Assembly (NCBI GenBank): GCA_963556145.1 | Contig: OY744461.1 | Location: 4,216,001 to 4,280,000, forward strand | From: Hygrocybe punicea | Lineage: Eukaryota; Basidiomycota; Agaricomycetes; Agaricales; Hygrophoraceae | Length of the DNA stretch: 64,000 bases | Direction of reading: 5' to 3' | Part shown: one piece after another, positions 12,226 to 23,929 of the stretch | How the letters are laid out: each line of letters starts with the position of its first letter | Position numbering within the stretch: position 1 is the first letter of the stretch | Notes under the pieces: generated by a model | Databases searched by the model: none | Told to the model about the DNA's origin: nothing | The model's input: the letters and a program-made list of their open reading frames with translations, nothing else | Made by a program: the position numbers and the translations under genes

Positions 12226-15200
12226 CTATAATCTAAGTCGCCCAGTGTTCTTCACATACTCCATAAATTTTTTGACTCCCGGCACAGTGGCCAGAAGGAA
12301 TTGAATCGATGTCGCGTCTCGTCCCAGTGCCGCCCTGAGCCTTCTAAGTTCTTTGTCATGTGCCCTACATTCAAAGATGAAGTGGTGTATAGATTCGATG
12401 TCTTTGCCGCACTCCATGCACACGTCGGTCTCTGCCTTGCAAATTCTGTGCAGGTAGCGATTGCATGGGACATGCCCTGTGCGGAACTGCGTTAGTAGAC
12501 AGAACTGTGAACTGCTAATCTTAGCTTGTATTTTTCGGTAATCCTTCATGCCCAGACTCGGATCTATTTTGCTTAGCTTGGGGTATCTCGGGGATTTCTT
12601 CCAGGTTTCTTCCCATTTTTTGGATAGTAATTTGAGGTAGTGGCCTTTGATTGCGGACGCGTTGGCTGGAAGTGAGTGTGTCTGCAGATATTTGGGTAGG
12701 CTCGAGTTTCTGCTGCTATTTCCCCTCACGGCCTTCTTTGCCTCCCTGTCAGCTTTTTCATTACCTTGTACTTCGCTGTGTGCCAAGATCCAGTTGATCA
12801 TGAGTCGTATACACCATCCCCCTGGCCTCTTCTTGAGCATCTGAATAAGCTTGTGTAGTTCCAGTATGAGATGTTGGTTGGGTTTCTGCCTGGGGGTAGC
12901 TGTCGTCAATAGCGTGGCTTGGCTGTCTACATAGATGGAAATGGAGGTGGGGGACTTCTCTCTTTCAATCAGTCTTAGTGCCAGCATCACACCAACTATC
13001 TCAGCCTCCGGCGTCGTATGCCTCTGGTTTGAGCCTAGGTGGTAGCATAGAATTTTGGGCGCTGTGCGTCCTGACCTGTAGAGTACCGCTGTGGCTCCTA
13101 CCCCTCCATCTATGTTCAACCCGTCCGTGTACACCTTAATGTTGGAGTGATCGTTGTCGCATCGCCTTATGGAGTCTTCTCTAGTATTGTCGATGTTGAC
13201 CTCGAAAGGTGTTAGTTCATTGTCACATGCTGCTTTCGTGGCGATCGGCTCTATATCGTTGGGCTTGATCTTGTATATTTGGGTAAGGACGTGTAGAGGG
13301 GACCTGTGTCGCAACACGTAATATCTTGCGCATGTTCTAAATGGCCTGTAAAGGGGGTGTGTGGTTGGAAGTGTTGCCATTCTCACAGCCGCACGGTGAC
13401 AGATTCTGTGTAGAGTTAGTTCCATGGGTAACAGTCCTGCATGCAGTAGCACTAGGTCGTTGGGTGTGGTCCTCAAGGCTCCCGAGATGGGCACCACTGC
13501 CATCCTCTGGATTCTTTCCAGTCTCCTAGTCAGCCCCACGGACCCTCTCCTCTTGTTTGATCCTTCGACTGTGTGTAGCGGTGTGTACCACACATTGGCT
13601 GTGTAGGACATCTTAGGGATTGCTACAGCGGCATAGAGCCATTTCAGGAGCTTTGCTGAGAGTCCGCCTCGAGTTCTAGATATCCTGCGGAGCATCAGCG
13701 TCCATTTGGTAGCATTGGCGATCACCTTCTTGTGGTGTTCTTTCCATCTTAGCGCTTGATCGAAGAGCACCCCTAGGAATTGGTGGAATGACGACAGCTT
13801 TATCACAGTGCCTTGTAGTTCCATGCTGGGCTGAGATATGTTCTTTTTCTGCGAGAAATTAATTAGCGCAAATTTACTGAGCTCGAACTTGGAGTTGTGA
13901 TCCTTGAACCAGTCTTGTGCCCCTCCTTCCCTTGTCATCATGTCTTTGATCAGTTTGTGTGCATCTTCGAAGTTTCCCGCTTCCGCATAAAGAGCCGTGT
14001 CGTCCACATAGGCGAGTGCGAGTTCTGATTTGTATCTGGGCACCTCTAATAGGTCAGCGTTGTAGAAGAGGTAAATTATCATGGAAACTGGGTCTCCCTG
14101 TCCAATCCCGTTGGTCAGCTCAATAGGCTCTGACAAGAAGTCATTGAATCTTAGCCGTGTCCTTCTCCCTTTTATCATCCTCTCTGTGAGCAGTACCAGC
14201 GCTTCCGGGATCCTTCTTTTCCTCATGTTGTGCAGCAGCCTTGCCAAGACCGCATTCGGAAAGGCTCCCTCTATGTCTAGAAAAAGTACGGTTGCGACTC
14301 TTTTGTTTCGCCATGCATGTTTTATTTTGTTTATGAGGAGCTGCATGGAGTCTGTAGTCGTTCGTCCTGGTCTTCCTCCGAAATGATGGGTGGGCAGGAG
14401 TTGGTGTTTCTCCGTGAGCTGCGATATTTTTTTGGCCAGTAGCGCAGTCAGAATCTTCAGTATTGTGTTTAAAAGTGTGACCGGTCTCCACGCCTTTGGA
14501 ATGTCGTACCGTGGCCGGTCCGGCTTTGGGAGTACAACTGTGATAGATTCGCGCCATGGGGGGTGGTATGTTTCTAATTTGATCGCAGCGTTGAATATCC
14601 TGTGGAGGTGGTTCAAGAGTAAATCAGTGCATTCTTTGAGGACCATGTTAGGAATGCCATCAGGTCCCGGGGCCTTGTACGGTTTGAGCTTTCCTATACA
14701 TTGTCAGATCTGCTCTTTCGTGACTTCGTTGTCCGAGGGCACCGGCTCGGGATAGATAAAGTCGTCCGGGATAGAGGTTTCTTGGGGCAGGGGCGGGAAG
14801 TACATTTCCGAGAGCATCTGGCTTTTAAGTTGGTTAGTATCCACTTCCCGGGCTTCTCTTCCAACTCCCTTAATGAGCGTTGGGATTCTTGCTCTGCTAT
14901 CGTCTCCCCCCAGGTTTGAGATGTATCTGTTAATGGTCCAGAGATCTCGTCCGCTCGCCTCCTCCAGAAAATCCCTCCAGTGATCTTCTTTGGCCTTGAG
15001 GATTTCTTGGCTTAGATGGTTCCTGGCATCTTGCATGGCAGCATGTGAGGGATGGTGGGGTAGCGCACGGTACTTATACGAGTTAGCACTCAGCTCTTTT
15101 TTGGTTCGGCGTAGTGCGTCCAGGTCGGGGTTCCACCATCTCTTGGAATGCGGGCAAGGTCTGGAGAGGGGGACTACCTCCTCTATTGTTTTCTGTAACA

Positions 15201-16113
15201 CTCTTGTGAGGTTTGTCGCAGCCTGCTGAAACAATGTGTCGTCAGTAATTTGTGGTGGAATGGGTAGAGTGAGCAGGTTAGCCGCGAGTCGTTCTCTAAG
15301 AGCATCTTTGCTGGCTTCTCGAAAGTTTCTAGAAGGCTCCAGTGTGATCTTTGTTGTTTCAATCCTGAAGATGGTTTTGATGGGTACGTGATCCGTTCCT
15401 GTTGGTTGTTCATCCGGAGCCGTGTTGCATAGCATTAGATGATCCCAAAGGGTCGTCGAGCAGAAGACGTTGTCTGTACATGTCCAGTTCTTAGTGTTCA
15501 TGGCTTCTAGTGTCGGGATGTCCTTTGGCAATACCATTACCATGTCGAGGTCGGCTATTGTTTCTAGGAGTCTTTCCGCTTTGTCCATAGCCCTGTTTGT
15601 AAAAAGGTGCAAATTGCATTCTTCGTCCCACGCGGGGTGGTGCCTGTTGAAGTCCCCTCCCCATATCAGCTGTTGTCTCGCGCTGTCCCCCCCTGAGACG
15701 AGCTCCTTTGAGGTCCTTCCCGCCGCTTCTGTCGCGTCAGAGTTGTGGCAGTCATTGTAGATGCTGAATATGTTTATCTGTCCATATAGCCCACTGACTT
15801 GCATAGCGACGACGTCATTAGAGTCCAGGACACTTAGCTGTTTCCACGAATTTTTGTCCAGTCTATTGTTAACTAAAATTACAGATCTGATGGTATTTTG
15901 TTGTGTGTTTTTTGAGGTCAGGTAGAGTACCTGCCACTTGCGCGATGCCTTCATGTTGCTGTAAGAGTCAATGTAGGGTTCTTGAAGGAGGACCACGTCC
16001 CATCCCGTTGTTGCAGAGTTGTTAATAAGCTCCCATTGTGCGGCAGAAGATTTATTGAGATTTATCTGTAAAATTTTTAGTCTTATAGTTGTTCGAGTCG
16101 GGTTACCTGTCAT
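12226..16113 (-). pseudogene. LINE ORF2: APE endonuclease, reverse transcriptase, RNase H; one internal TGA
   Basis: About 1295 codons. The N-terminal apurinic-type endonuclease shows LQINLNKS, VLLQEPYID and WGGDFNRHHPAWD. The reverse transcriptase shows YKAPGPDGIPN, WRPVTLLNTILKI, ATVLFLDIEGAFPNA, GIGQGDPVSMI and the catalytic LAYVDDTALYA. RNase H shows VYTDG, TTPEAEIVG, SIYVDSQA and ILAHSEVQGNEKADREAK, so its D, E, D and H/D residues are present. A C-terminal C-x2-C...H-x3-C cluster (VCMECGKDIESIHHFIFEC) follows. The frame is cut only by TGA at 14704-14706, between endonuclease and RT. The frames on both sides are continuous, so one C-to-T change (CGA to TGA) explains it. The start ATG overlaps the ORF1 stop as ATGA. 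Confidence 0.9.
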
Positions 16114-17999
16114 GAGCCCTGTCTCTGTGTTTGGGGGGCTGTCTCTTCCGATTCTCGTAGAAAGGTGGGTGGGAGCGGATTATCGTCAAACCAGCTTCTG
16201 TGCTGAGGGGGGCCGGCTACGGGTTCTGGTTGGCTGGCGAGCCGTGGTGGCTGTCCTAATGGAGTTCTGTTAGAGGAGGATGCCACTTCATTACCGTCAT
16301 GTCCCTCAAAGCCTAGAGTGGTTTGCCGTAGCCTCGACTGCGTGCGATTGCTCGTGGCCTTGTGAAAGCCTCTCGGGTCTCTATTGTGGGCCCTGAAACC
16401 TTCCCCCACATAACCCGTATAGCCTGGAAGCGATGGGAGGGGGGAGGAGGCCTGGTTGGGAAGTGCCGGTGTCGAGGTGAGTGTTTTGCTACTGAGTTGT
16501 GTGTTATAACCCTCTCTAGTTTGCGTTCATGGCTCGTTAGTTGGGAAGAACGGAAGGGTGTTATCACTTAGCCGTTCATTTAGCTCTTCGCATTTTTTCA
16601 GGAATGTGGGGCAGGCTCTATCCCAGCTGGCATGGCCATCCTGTTGGCATGGTGTGCAACATTTTTGGGCCTCCTGTGTGCAGTCAGCTGTGCGGTGATC
16701 TTTGGCGCACGTACCACAGGTGTCTTTTTCAGCCTTGCAGCTTGCCACGTGATGGTCCCAACCTTGGCATTTCATGCATCGCGTGGGTTCCCTTTTGCAT
16801 TTGGCAATGTTAATTCGCTTGTGGCAGATGTGTATCCCTTTTAGTATAGCTGAGTTTGCAGCCTCCGGGGTCACGAAGGAGAGTATAACGTGTCCGCAGA
16901 TTTGGTTTGGGGAGCACCTGCCTGGTGGTTTTACCCACTGTGCTTTGACAATGGTGTTCTCTGCGAGCCCATTTACGTCCTCTATTTGATGCAGGTCTCT
17001 CGTTTCGTCCGTACAAAATGATAGCGGCACAAAGTGGGCTATTGCCACAAAGGTTCTCTGTTTAAATGTCGCATTTTTGCAGAACAGGGCGAGAAAGTTT
17101 TTGCTGTTCGTTTTATCCAAGATCCAACTTGCTGACTTGTCTGAGTTGGCTTCCAGAAGGACTCCTCCGCTCCTCAGCTTGGTTGCTCCTATGATCTTGG
17201 TCTCCGGTGCGGCTTTAACCTTCCTCAACGTTTCGTTAGCCTTTTCAACAATTTCAGTGAGGCTCAGTTTGATCAACTCTCTTCCTCCCTCCGGATCGTT
17301 TACCATGTCGAGAAGGATCTGCCTTGCTTTGATGGCTTCCCTGGCTTGGACGCGAGGGTCAAGATGGGAGACTGTGTTTGCGTGCGGCGGCGTTTGATGT
17401 TTGTTTAGGGCCTCTTTGTATGAGCTAGCTGTAGAGTCTAGTTTCTGTGAAGTATCCGAGATTTTACCTGCAGCTGCGGCTATATTGATCCTCATATCCG
17501 CAGCTGCTTTCCCTAATTCTTCAGTGGCCCTGCGAATCGCGTTTTGTAAGTTTAATTCTACTGTTTTAGTTATGCGTTTCGAGAGTTCCTTGAGCAATGG
17601 TTTGAGTGCGACCTCCAGATAGGCACCAAGGTTATCTATTTGTTGCGTGAGTTTCTTGGAGTGGGTCCGGAGCCCTCGTTCTAGTTCCAATTCTCTGGCG
17701 TGCCCATCGATTAGCAAGGATAAGGCGCGTATGACGTTAGCCGTCGGTTTGAGCTCGATGGGTTTGATTTCTTCTGCCGCCAGTCTGAGTAGCTCTGACA
17801 GAGTAGTTAGCGAGGGAATGGATTCCAAGTCTATTACCTGCTTGTCTTCTAGGTATGTTCTGGCTTGCTCCGTGTTGGCCAGCTCCTGACTCCCGTCGGC
17901 TGCCCTGCCTTTGGTGTTTGGGGTTCTCTTGACGTTCGATCTTCCTTGGGCATTGTCTGCGGGTAGCGTAGTTTGACGGAGTGTACACATGGCTCTCAT
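16110..17999 (-). pseudogene. LINE ORF1: nucleic-acid-binding Gag-like protein with CCHC knuckles; one internal TGA
   Basis: The ATG at 17999 opens a basic, coiled-coil-like region (KKLTQQIDNLGAYLEVALK, ATEELGKAAADMRINIAAAAG). It is followed by an RNA-binding-like fold and a knuckle array (CMKCQGWDHHVASCKAEKDT, CGTCAKDHRTADC, CCTPCQQDGHASWDRAC). TGA 16527-16529 interrupts after FPTNEP. The same frame then stays open to TGA 16110-16112, adding a Ser/Pro/Gln-rich tail that overlaps the ORF2 start. I infer that full ORF1 spans the whole interval (629 codons) and that the internal TGA is a later CGA-to-TGA change. ORF1 proteins of this type bind element RNA. Confidence 0.82.
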
Positions 18000-18163
18000 T
18001 CTTACACTTCCAGTAACTCTGTTCTTGTTCTTCTCCGTGTCCTCAAAGTTATTTGGGAGTGGAATTATAGTGGGTTTATAGGCCTAAAGCCGTCTAAGCT
18101 GAGACTCTTAATTTTGGGGTCCCAGATGGGGTGCCACCACGTATAAGGTCAAGGTACATCCCC

Positions 18164-18175
18164 AGTGTGTTGCTT
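18164..18175. repeat. LINE target-site duplication, 5' side
   Basis: AGTGTGTTGCTT, identical to 11799-11810. It marks the 5' end of the LINE at 18163, so the copy is not 5'-truncated. Confidence 0.85.
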
Positions 18176-18519
18176 ATCACACACTTAGCACACTTAGTGA
18201 ACACTTGAGTACATGCCTAGAAGGCACTTGAGAGTGGAGTAAAGGTTTTTTATTTTATTCACTAAGTAAGAGGACTAAAATTTACAACCTGCCATGATCT
18301 TTGAGGAAACCTTTGGAAATGGAAGACATGGCCTACTTGAGCTTGTGAGATTTGTGGTGCCCCCTTAATTGATCTTGCCATTGATGTTGAGGAAGTAGTG
18401 ATTGGCACGGGTAACCTGCGGGTATTGGCGCTGTACCCGTGCCTGTACCCGCAGCTACCCGTACCCATGATCCGGCGGGTTTACCCATCATTTTAAGCCC
18501 TGGATCGTCCAAAACGGTC
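18176..18519. other. noncoding stretch with GGGTA/TACCC-rich segment
   Basis: No gene seen. Between about 18400 and 18485 it holds several GGGTA and TACCCG words on both strands (GCGGGTA, GTACCCGTGCC, CTACCCGTACCC), able to form local inverted pairings. Their role is unknown. Confidence 0.4.
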
Positions 18520-18587
18520 AAGTATTGAGTGAGTTATGATCAAAACAATGAAGAATGATTGTTTTGATCATAACTCACTCAATACTT
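18520..18587. repeat. perfect 30-bp inverted repeat with 8-nt loop
   Basis: 18520-18549 and 18558-18587 are exact reverse complements separated by GAAGAATG. The arms contain TGAGTTATGATCAAAAC / its complement. It could form a hairpin or cruciform, and may be the tip of a larger lost palindrome or a tiny foldback element. Confidence 0.8.
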
Positions 18588-19616
18588 AACCGATGTCATG
18601 ACCCCAAATGGTTTTGGGTGTAATGTCATGGGTTTACCATCGGACCATGGACTTAAATATTTAAGTGCAAGACTATGGATGCACACCTACACTCATTAGT
18701 ACCCATTTTATGCCTTTTCACATTACGCATGCTAGTGAACAGACACAAATAGCATATATGCTTACCTTTATATCATTATGGCTTCACTAGCAATGCCCAG
18801 ACCTAGCCATTTATGTATGGTGCACAGAGGCACATCCCCCACTCATTAGTATTTATTATATATTTCTCTGTATTGCGTGTGCAAGGAGACAAGCCCAACT
18901 AGCATTCTTACCTATATTAGCAGTAATGGATTGATTACAAATCTTGTTTACTTGTATTGATCAAAAGCGGCTCAGCTAGATAATTAGATAAGATGTGAAC
19001 AAGAGGATGATAAGATAGTGATAAGATAGGATCAGAGAGTGATTGTGATAGTTTGCTTACATAAAGACAATGGAGGTCTATTGTTCTGATCAGTCCATTG
19101 TTCTAAACAGTCCAAATGGAGATAGAGCCCATTATTCACAGCCTTTTTGATGCCATCCATTGTTCTCATGACTCAGGCCCATTGTTCTCACTTTCCCATT
19201 GTTCCCAGCCCCCCATTGTTCTCCAACAGTATAAATAGGGCCCCCAAATTCCAGTAGTCAGTAGGATTTCCCCCGTCACCAATCAGTAGTCAGTCTTAGT
19301 CTGGGTTCACACAGTGTGATCCCTCATTCTATTAGTACTAGTAGTCACTCATTGTAGTAGCTAGTGCTTGTAATCCAGTCCAGTACACTCTTATTCTATC
19401 ATTCTCTGAGTTCCCCTTGTCAATTAAGGAGAATTCACTCAGTTCACTCAGTCCAATCAGTTCATTAGTCAGCTTTAGTCAGCTAGATACATTTCTAAGG
19501 TTAAGGTTTCATCTCAAACAAAACAGAGTATTCAAAAGGTATTAAAGATATCCCTGAACTAGTAGCCAATGTGCGTTTGAAGCTTTGGATTTAAGTCAGA
19601 TATTATAATACCCAGA
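18588..19616 (+). promoter_or_regulatory. LTR- or promoter-like region with TATA box and CCATTGTTCT repeats
   Basis: No coding frame. CCATTGTTCT or a close variant recurs about six times between 19078 and 19225, directly upstream of a good TATA box (GTATAAATAGGG, about 19228-19240), followed by AGT/CAGT-rich DNA. This looks like an RNA polymerase II promoter, perhaps of a solo LTR starting near TGTCATGACC at 18594. The 3' end would lie beyond 43275 because the palindromic element sits in between. No TG...CA pair with a convincing duplication was found, so LTR identity is only a guess. Confidence 0.35.
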
Positions 19617-19779
19617 GATACTCTCACCAGTGACTCCCACCTAACCCCTCATATTAGAGGGAGGCAAAGGGTCGAAGTCTCCCTCTAACTAGAGGTGTTT
19701 CAAGTTTTTCAGGCCTCCTGCTATAATCAGGTATATATATTTTCACCTTAGATAGCTTTTGAGTATAGGTGTATGCCTC

Positions 19780-20090
19780 CATCTAACTAGGGGTGTTTGG
19801 AGTGTTTCAGGCCTCCTGCTATAGTGAGGTGGACATAGGTCTGTGCTTCCCTCTAACTAGAGGTGTTTGGAGTGGTTCAGGCCTCTGGCTATAGTGAGGT
19901 GGACATAGGTGTATGCTTCCTTCTAACTAGAGGTGTTTGGAGTGTTTCAGGCCTTCTGCTATAGTGAGGTGGACATAGGTGTATACTCTCCTCTAACTAG
20001 AGGTGTTTGAAGTGTTTCAGGCCTCCTGCTATAGTGAGGTGGACATAGGTCTACGCTTGCCTCTAACCAGAGGTGTTTGAAGTGTTCTTT
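19780..20090 (+). repeat. 70-bp tandem repeat
   Basis: Four to five units share CTCTAACTAGAGGTGTTTG, AGTGTTTCAGGCCTCCTGC and TATAGTGAGGTGGACATAGG. AGTGAGGTGG recurs at about 19823, 19893, 19963 and 20033, a 70-bp period. The opposite arm keeps about one and a half units (43020-43110). Confidence 0.85.
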
Positions 20091-20689
20091 CTTCTTATTT
20101 TCATTAATACAGACATAGGCCATCTGCTTGATCCTCATCCACTTTCTGCTAAGTCTTCAATTACAATTTATTTCCCTTGATTTTCATTAGCTTAGACACA
20201 AACTTTATCCTTCATTTTGTGCTACACAATGATAAAGATTTATAAGTGGCCAAGAGAAGGCATAGATTGACTTTGAGAGGGCAAGAGAATGAGAATTACA
20301 GTATACTAAACCTAGTATTAGCTGAGAGATTGAGTTAACTGTTAGTTCAGTTACTACTAGAGACTTGATTATCCTATAAAAAGCTATTGCCATGAGCATA
20401 GTGTTACTACAGCCATATATTGCTATAGACTGAGCAACACCATCATCAGCTATTGCTATAGTCTCAGTTATATTATGAGTAGCTATTGCTATAAGCTTAA
20501 AATATGTCTACACAAGAAAACATGTTCACTTTCAACAAAAGATGTCTACCAAGAAAACACATCCACCAAGAAATCATATCCACCAAGAAAACATATCCAC
20601 CAAGAAAACATATCCACTCACAATAAAACATGTCCACTCACACTAAACCATATCTAACTTTACTCAAAACATGTTCAATTATACCAATA

Positions 20690-21210
20690 CATGTCTAGTC
20701 ATACCTCAAACACATCCCATCAAGTCTAAAACATGTCCAGTCACGTTAAAGCACATCCAGTAACACCTAAAACACATCCAATCACACCTAAAACACGTCC
20801 AGTCACACCTAAAACACATCCAATCACGTTAAAACACGTCCAGTTACACCTAAAACACGTCCAGTCACACCTAAAACATGTTCAGTCATGCCTAAAACAT
20901 GTCCAATCACGTTAAAACACATCCGGTCACATCTAAAACACGTCCAGTCATGTTAAAAACACGTCCAGTCACACGTAAAACATGTTCTATCACATAAAAA
21001 CACATCCTGTCACGTTAAAACATATCCAGTCACGTTAAAAACACATCCAGTCATCTAAAAACATGTCCAATCACATTAAAACACGTTCTCTCACACTCAA
21101 AACATGTCCTCAAAAACATTTCCAGTCATGCCCATAACATATCCAGTTATGTCAAAACTTGTCTAGTCATTGTCAAGACTTGTCCAGTTTCACTCCAACA
21201 CATCCAGTTA
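20690..21210 (+). repeat. 20-22-bp tandem repeat (ACAYRTCCAGTCACRYYTAAA type)
   Basis: More than twenty diverged units in array; mirrored on the other strand at about 41880-42400. Frames running through it are artefacts of the repeat. Confidence 0.85.
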
Positions 21211-21433
21211 TCACTTGCATTTCAACTCATTCAATTATATTACAATGATATATGTGAGTATAGTTTCAGAACTCAGCTTCATATCATAGTATAATGGCTT
21301 GACACATTTGTTATAAATTTGAAGCAAAACATCAGACTAAACAGTTGCTAGTGTTTGAAGTGTTACTATAACCAAGACTATTGCATTTCAAAAACAAGCT
21401 TCGGACTACAAGCATTCAAACTAAGGGTTTATA

Positions 21434-21737
21434 ATCAGGGCTTGGGAATTTAAAGCAAAACATCGGACTATATTACACTATAAGCATTCATGGTAAAGGC
21501 ATATAAGAATCGCTGATAGTTTTTGAAGCAAAACATCGGACTACAAGCATTCAAGATAAAGCCTTATAGTAATACTCCGATGTTTTGCTTTAAAATTTGA
21601 TAAGCCCTTATATTAGAAGAATGCTTGTAGTCCAATGTTTTGCTTCAAAAACTATCAGCGATTCTTATATGCCTTTACCATGAATGCTTATAGTGTAATA
21701 TAGTCCGATGTTTTGCTTTAAATTCCCAAGCCCTGAT
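21434..21737. mobile_element. 304-bp palindromic MITE
   Basis: Arms of more than 100 bp are near-perfect inverted copies, starting ATCAGGGCTTGGGAATTTAA and ending with its complement. Flanked by TA (21432-21433 and 21738-21739). The corresponding point of the opposite arm (41658-41660) lacks it and so gives an empty site. It sits exactly at the edge of the Harbinger element. TA duplication fits Tc1/mariner- or ISL2EU-type mobilisation. Confidence 0.8.
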
Positions 21738-21749
21738 TAGTAACGGTCA

Positions 21750-21875
21750 GAGTTGACGATTCGTCGGACGATTCGAGTTCGATTCTAGTCTCGATTCAGG
21801 ATGTTGAAACATCATGAATCGGGTTTGTAGTCTGACCGCAACACTTTTGTAACACGATTCTGGCCTCGATTCAAT
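21750..21875. promoter_or_regulatory. left subterminal CGATTC cluster of the Harbinger element
   Basis: Seven CGATTC/GAATCG words within about 125 bp. A matching cluster lies at the other end (41510-41645). Such clusters are usual binding sites for transposase or its Myb partner; that role is inferred here. Confidence 0.5.
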
Positions 21876-21923
21876 GTATTTTCTACATAAGTCTCAATAC
21901 GAACATATCAGCATCCTCCCTCC

Positions 21924-23658
21924 ATGGAACGTCCTCGCCGCCAGGCTCGCGCCGAGCAACTCACCTGACTCTACATCTACTCGCGCTGTTATCAAGAAAA
22001 GAGACGGCAACGGCGTCAAACCACCAATCGTGTGGCCCCTTTGGCTCGGAAGGCCTCCCTGTCAACTCTGTCATGTTCGGACATGTCAGTGGATAGTCCT
22101 GAACTCACCATGGCCTTTGAGTCCGACTCTGACTTGAGTGAAGATGAGAGTTCCAGCTCATTCGATGACAACTCTCTTGATGACACGGACTCCCTTGACG
22201 ACACCACATCTGAAGAAGGCTCTGAGCCACCGGCAGACGAAGAAATCGTAGACCAAGTACATGAAACGCATGACAGCAGTGATGCCGACGATGAATTGAG
22301 CGAGTTTAGTATTGATGGTGACTCGGAATGTGGGTCTGAGCTGGGTGGAGTAAAGGTTCCATTTGGACATTGGGTTCGGCAGGCAATCACTGACATGTAT
22401 GCTCACCGGTATGAGGTTCCAAGAGATCGCCTGCCCCGAGGCCCATCGTTCCTCCGCCATGTTCTCGATGTCCAGAAGATACAGCGGCCAGATCACTTTC
22501 GGCAAGCCCTCCGAGTCTCACCTGCAACCTTCGACAAGATTGTTGCCAAAATTTCTGGAGACGTGATATTCTACAACGACTCTGATCAGCCACAGATCTC
22601 AGTTGAAGAACAGTTAGCGGTCACCTTGTATCGCTTTGGCCATGATGGAAATGCGTCCAGCTTACAGTCTGTTGCTAATTGGGCTGGCATGGGCAAGGGC
22701 ACAGTTTCCCTCGTAACTCGTCGTGTCATGACAGCTATTTTGCGGCCAACGGTTGTACAAGACACAGTCCGCATGCCCACGATGACAGAAAAGGAAGAGG
22801 CAAAGAAATGGGTTGAGGAGCACTCGTGTGAGACATGGCGTGGAGGGTGGTGTATGGTTGATGGCACTCTCGTCCCATTAGCCTATCGCCCTTATTGGTT
22901 CGGTGAGAGCTACTTTGACCGAAAGTGTAATTACTCTCTCAACGTGCAGGTGAGTTTTCCCATGGTTTTTTATATGACATTGACACCTAAACTTTGACCA
23001 GATCGTATCAATGCCAAACCTCCAGATAATTGACTTCACGTATGGTCACACTGGCAGTGCTCACGACTCTGTGGCCTGGGGGTGTACACGGATTGCAAAG
23101 GAGCACAAGGATTTGCTGGAGGACGGGGAGTGGCTTTGGGCCGATTCCGCATATCCAGTATGTCCCTGTATGCATAACAACAAGCTTGATTAACGGAGTT
23201 ATGGATAGATTCATGAATGGATCATTGCACCGTACAAGAAACCTGATAGAGACCTTCCGGGCAACGATAAGTTTAACAACCACTTGTCAATGATACGCAT
23301 CCGGTCTGAGCATGCAATTGGATTCCTCAAGGGTCGTTTTCACTCTCTTAAGCATCTCCGCATCAGGATAGTTAATGAAAAGAGTCACCGGTTTGTGACC
23401 TATTGGATTGCTGCATGTGTCACATTGCATGCATTTGCCATTCGATGCAAGGCTGAAGAAAATGAAGGGCAAGAGGATTATTTATTCCATGCACAGAACC
23501 AATTCATCAACGAAGGCTTGTCATCTCAATCAGAATCAGATGCCCTTCCCATCCATGTCCAGCGCATTTCCCGTGGACGTCTTCAGCGAGCCCATGCACG
23601 TCGTGAGCAGTTAAAGAGACGTTTATTTCGTGCAAAAAACTACAGTTTAGTTGAATAA
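21924..23658 (+). pseudogene. Harbinger DDE transposase (DDE_Tnp_4 type), one early TGA
   Basis: Acid/Ser-rich N-terminus, then helical HTH-like segments (VSPATFDKIVAKISGDVIF, EEQLAVTLYRFGHDGN, VANWAGMGKGTVSLVTRRV) and the catalytic core: MVDGTLVPLAYRP (first Asp), the HTGSAHDSVAW block, WADSAYP (second Asp) and RSEHAIGFLKGRF (Glu). Introns at 22950-23001 and 23158-23208 are in phase. The most upstream in-frame ATG is 21924 (MERPRRQARAEQLT), but TGA 21966-21968 follows. The frame then reopens with a basic stretch into the rest. CGA-to-TGA would explain it. If translation starts at ATG 22083 instead, a nearly complete transposase of about 480 residues could still be made. Stop is TAA 23656-23658. 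Confidence 0.8.
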
Positions 23659-23929
23659 TTACCATTGCCTACTCTAATTAACATCCTCCTCTGCACTGGG
23701 ATGGAACGGAAGCTGCAAATTGCTGTTGAGAGTCTGAGTTGAGAGGTCAAAATGGAAGTCGTCAAAGCCAAAGCCACTGTGCGAGGAACTAGTTCCCAAC
23801 AGACTGCTGTTATTAGAGGTGGTGGGAGTGTTGTAACCGGTCGAACCAAGAGTTGATGTAGGATCATCATGGAAGTCGGGAAGTTGAGAACCCAGAGTCC
23901 AAGCCATTGCCGCACTTCCTTCACCACGG

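Larger units (their letters stand above)
11811..18163 (-). mobile_element. full-length Tad1-like LINE (non-LTR retrotransposon), ~6.35 kb
   Basis: On the minus strand the order is 5' UTR (18163-18000), ORF1 with zinc knuckles, ORF2 with endonuclease, reverse transcriptase and RNase H, a 3' UTR of about 400 bp, and a poly(A) tail (poly-T 11808-11830). A 12-bp direct repeat flanks it. Tail plus duplication are the signature of target-primed reverse transcription. The gene order and the RNase H domain fit the fungal Tad1 clade. Both ORFs carry one in-frame TGA. Confidence 0.9.
19625..21433 (+). repeat. left arm of the palindromic element
   Basis: Inverted copy of 41660-43266. Order from the tip inward: unique tip, 70-bp satellite (about 19780-20090), TA-rich spacer with TATTGCTATAG motifs (20400-20500), CCACCAAGAAAACAYATC repeats (20545-20620), 20-22 bp CATCCAGTCACACCTAAAA-type repeats (20700-21190), and an inner segment with AAGCATTCAAAC ending GGGTTTATA. 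No credible ORF. Confidence 0.85.

Noticed and set aside
20475..20915. ORFs of HVQSHLKHVQSCLKHVQ and KTYPPRKHIHQEN type
   Set aside because: Translations of the short satellite in the palindromic element; present on both arms.
20690..21210. CRISPR-like array of ~22-bp units
   Set aside because: Contiguous diverged satellite without spacers, in a eukaryote, mirrored on an inverted arm.
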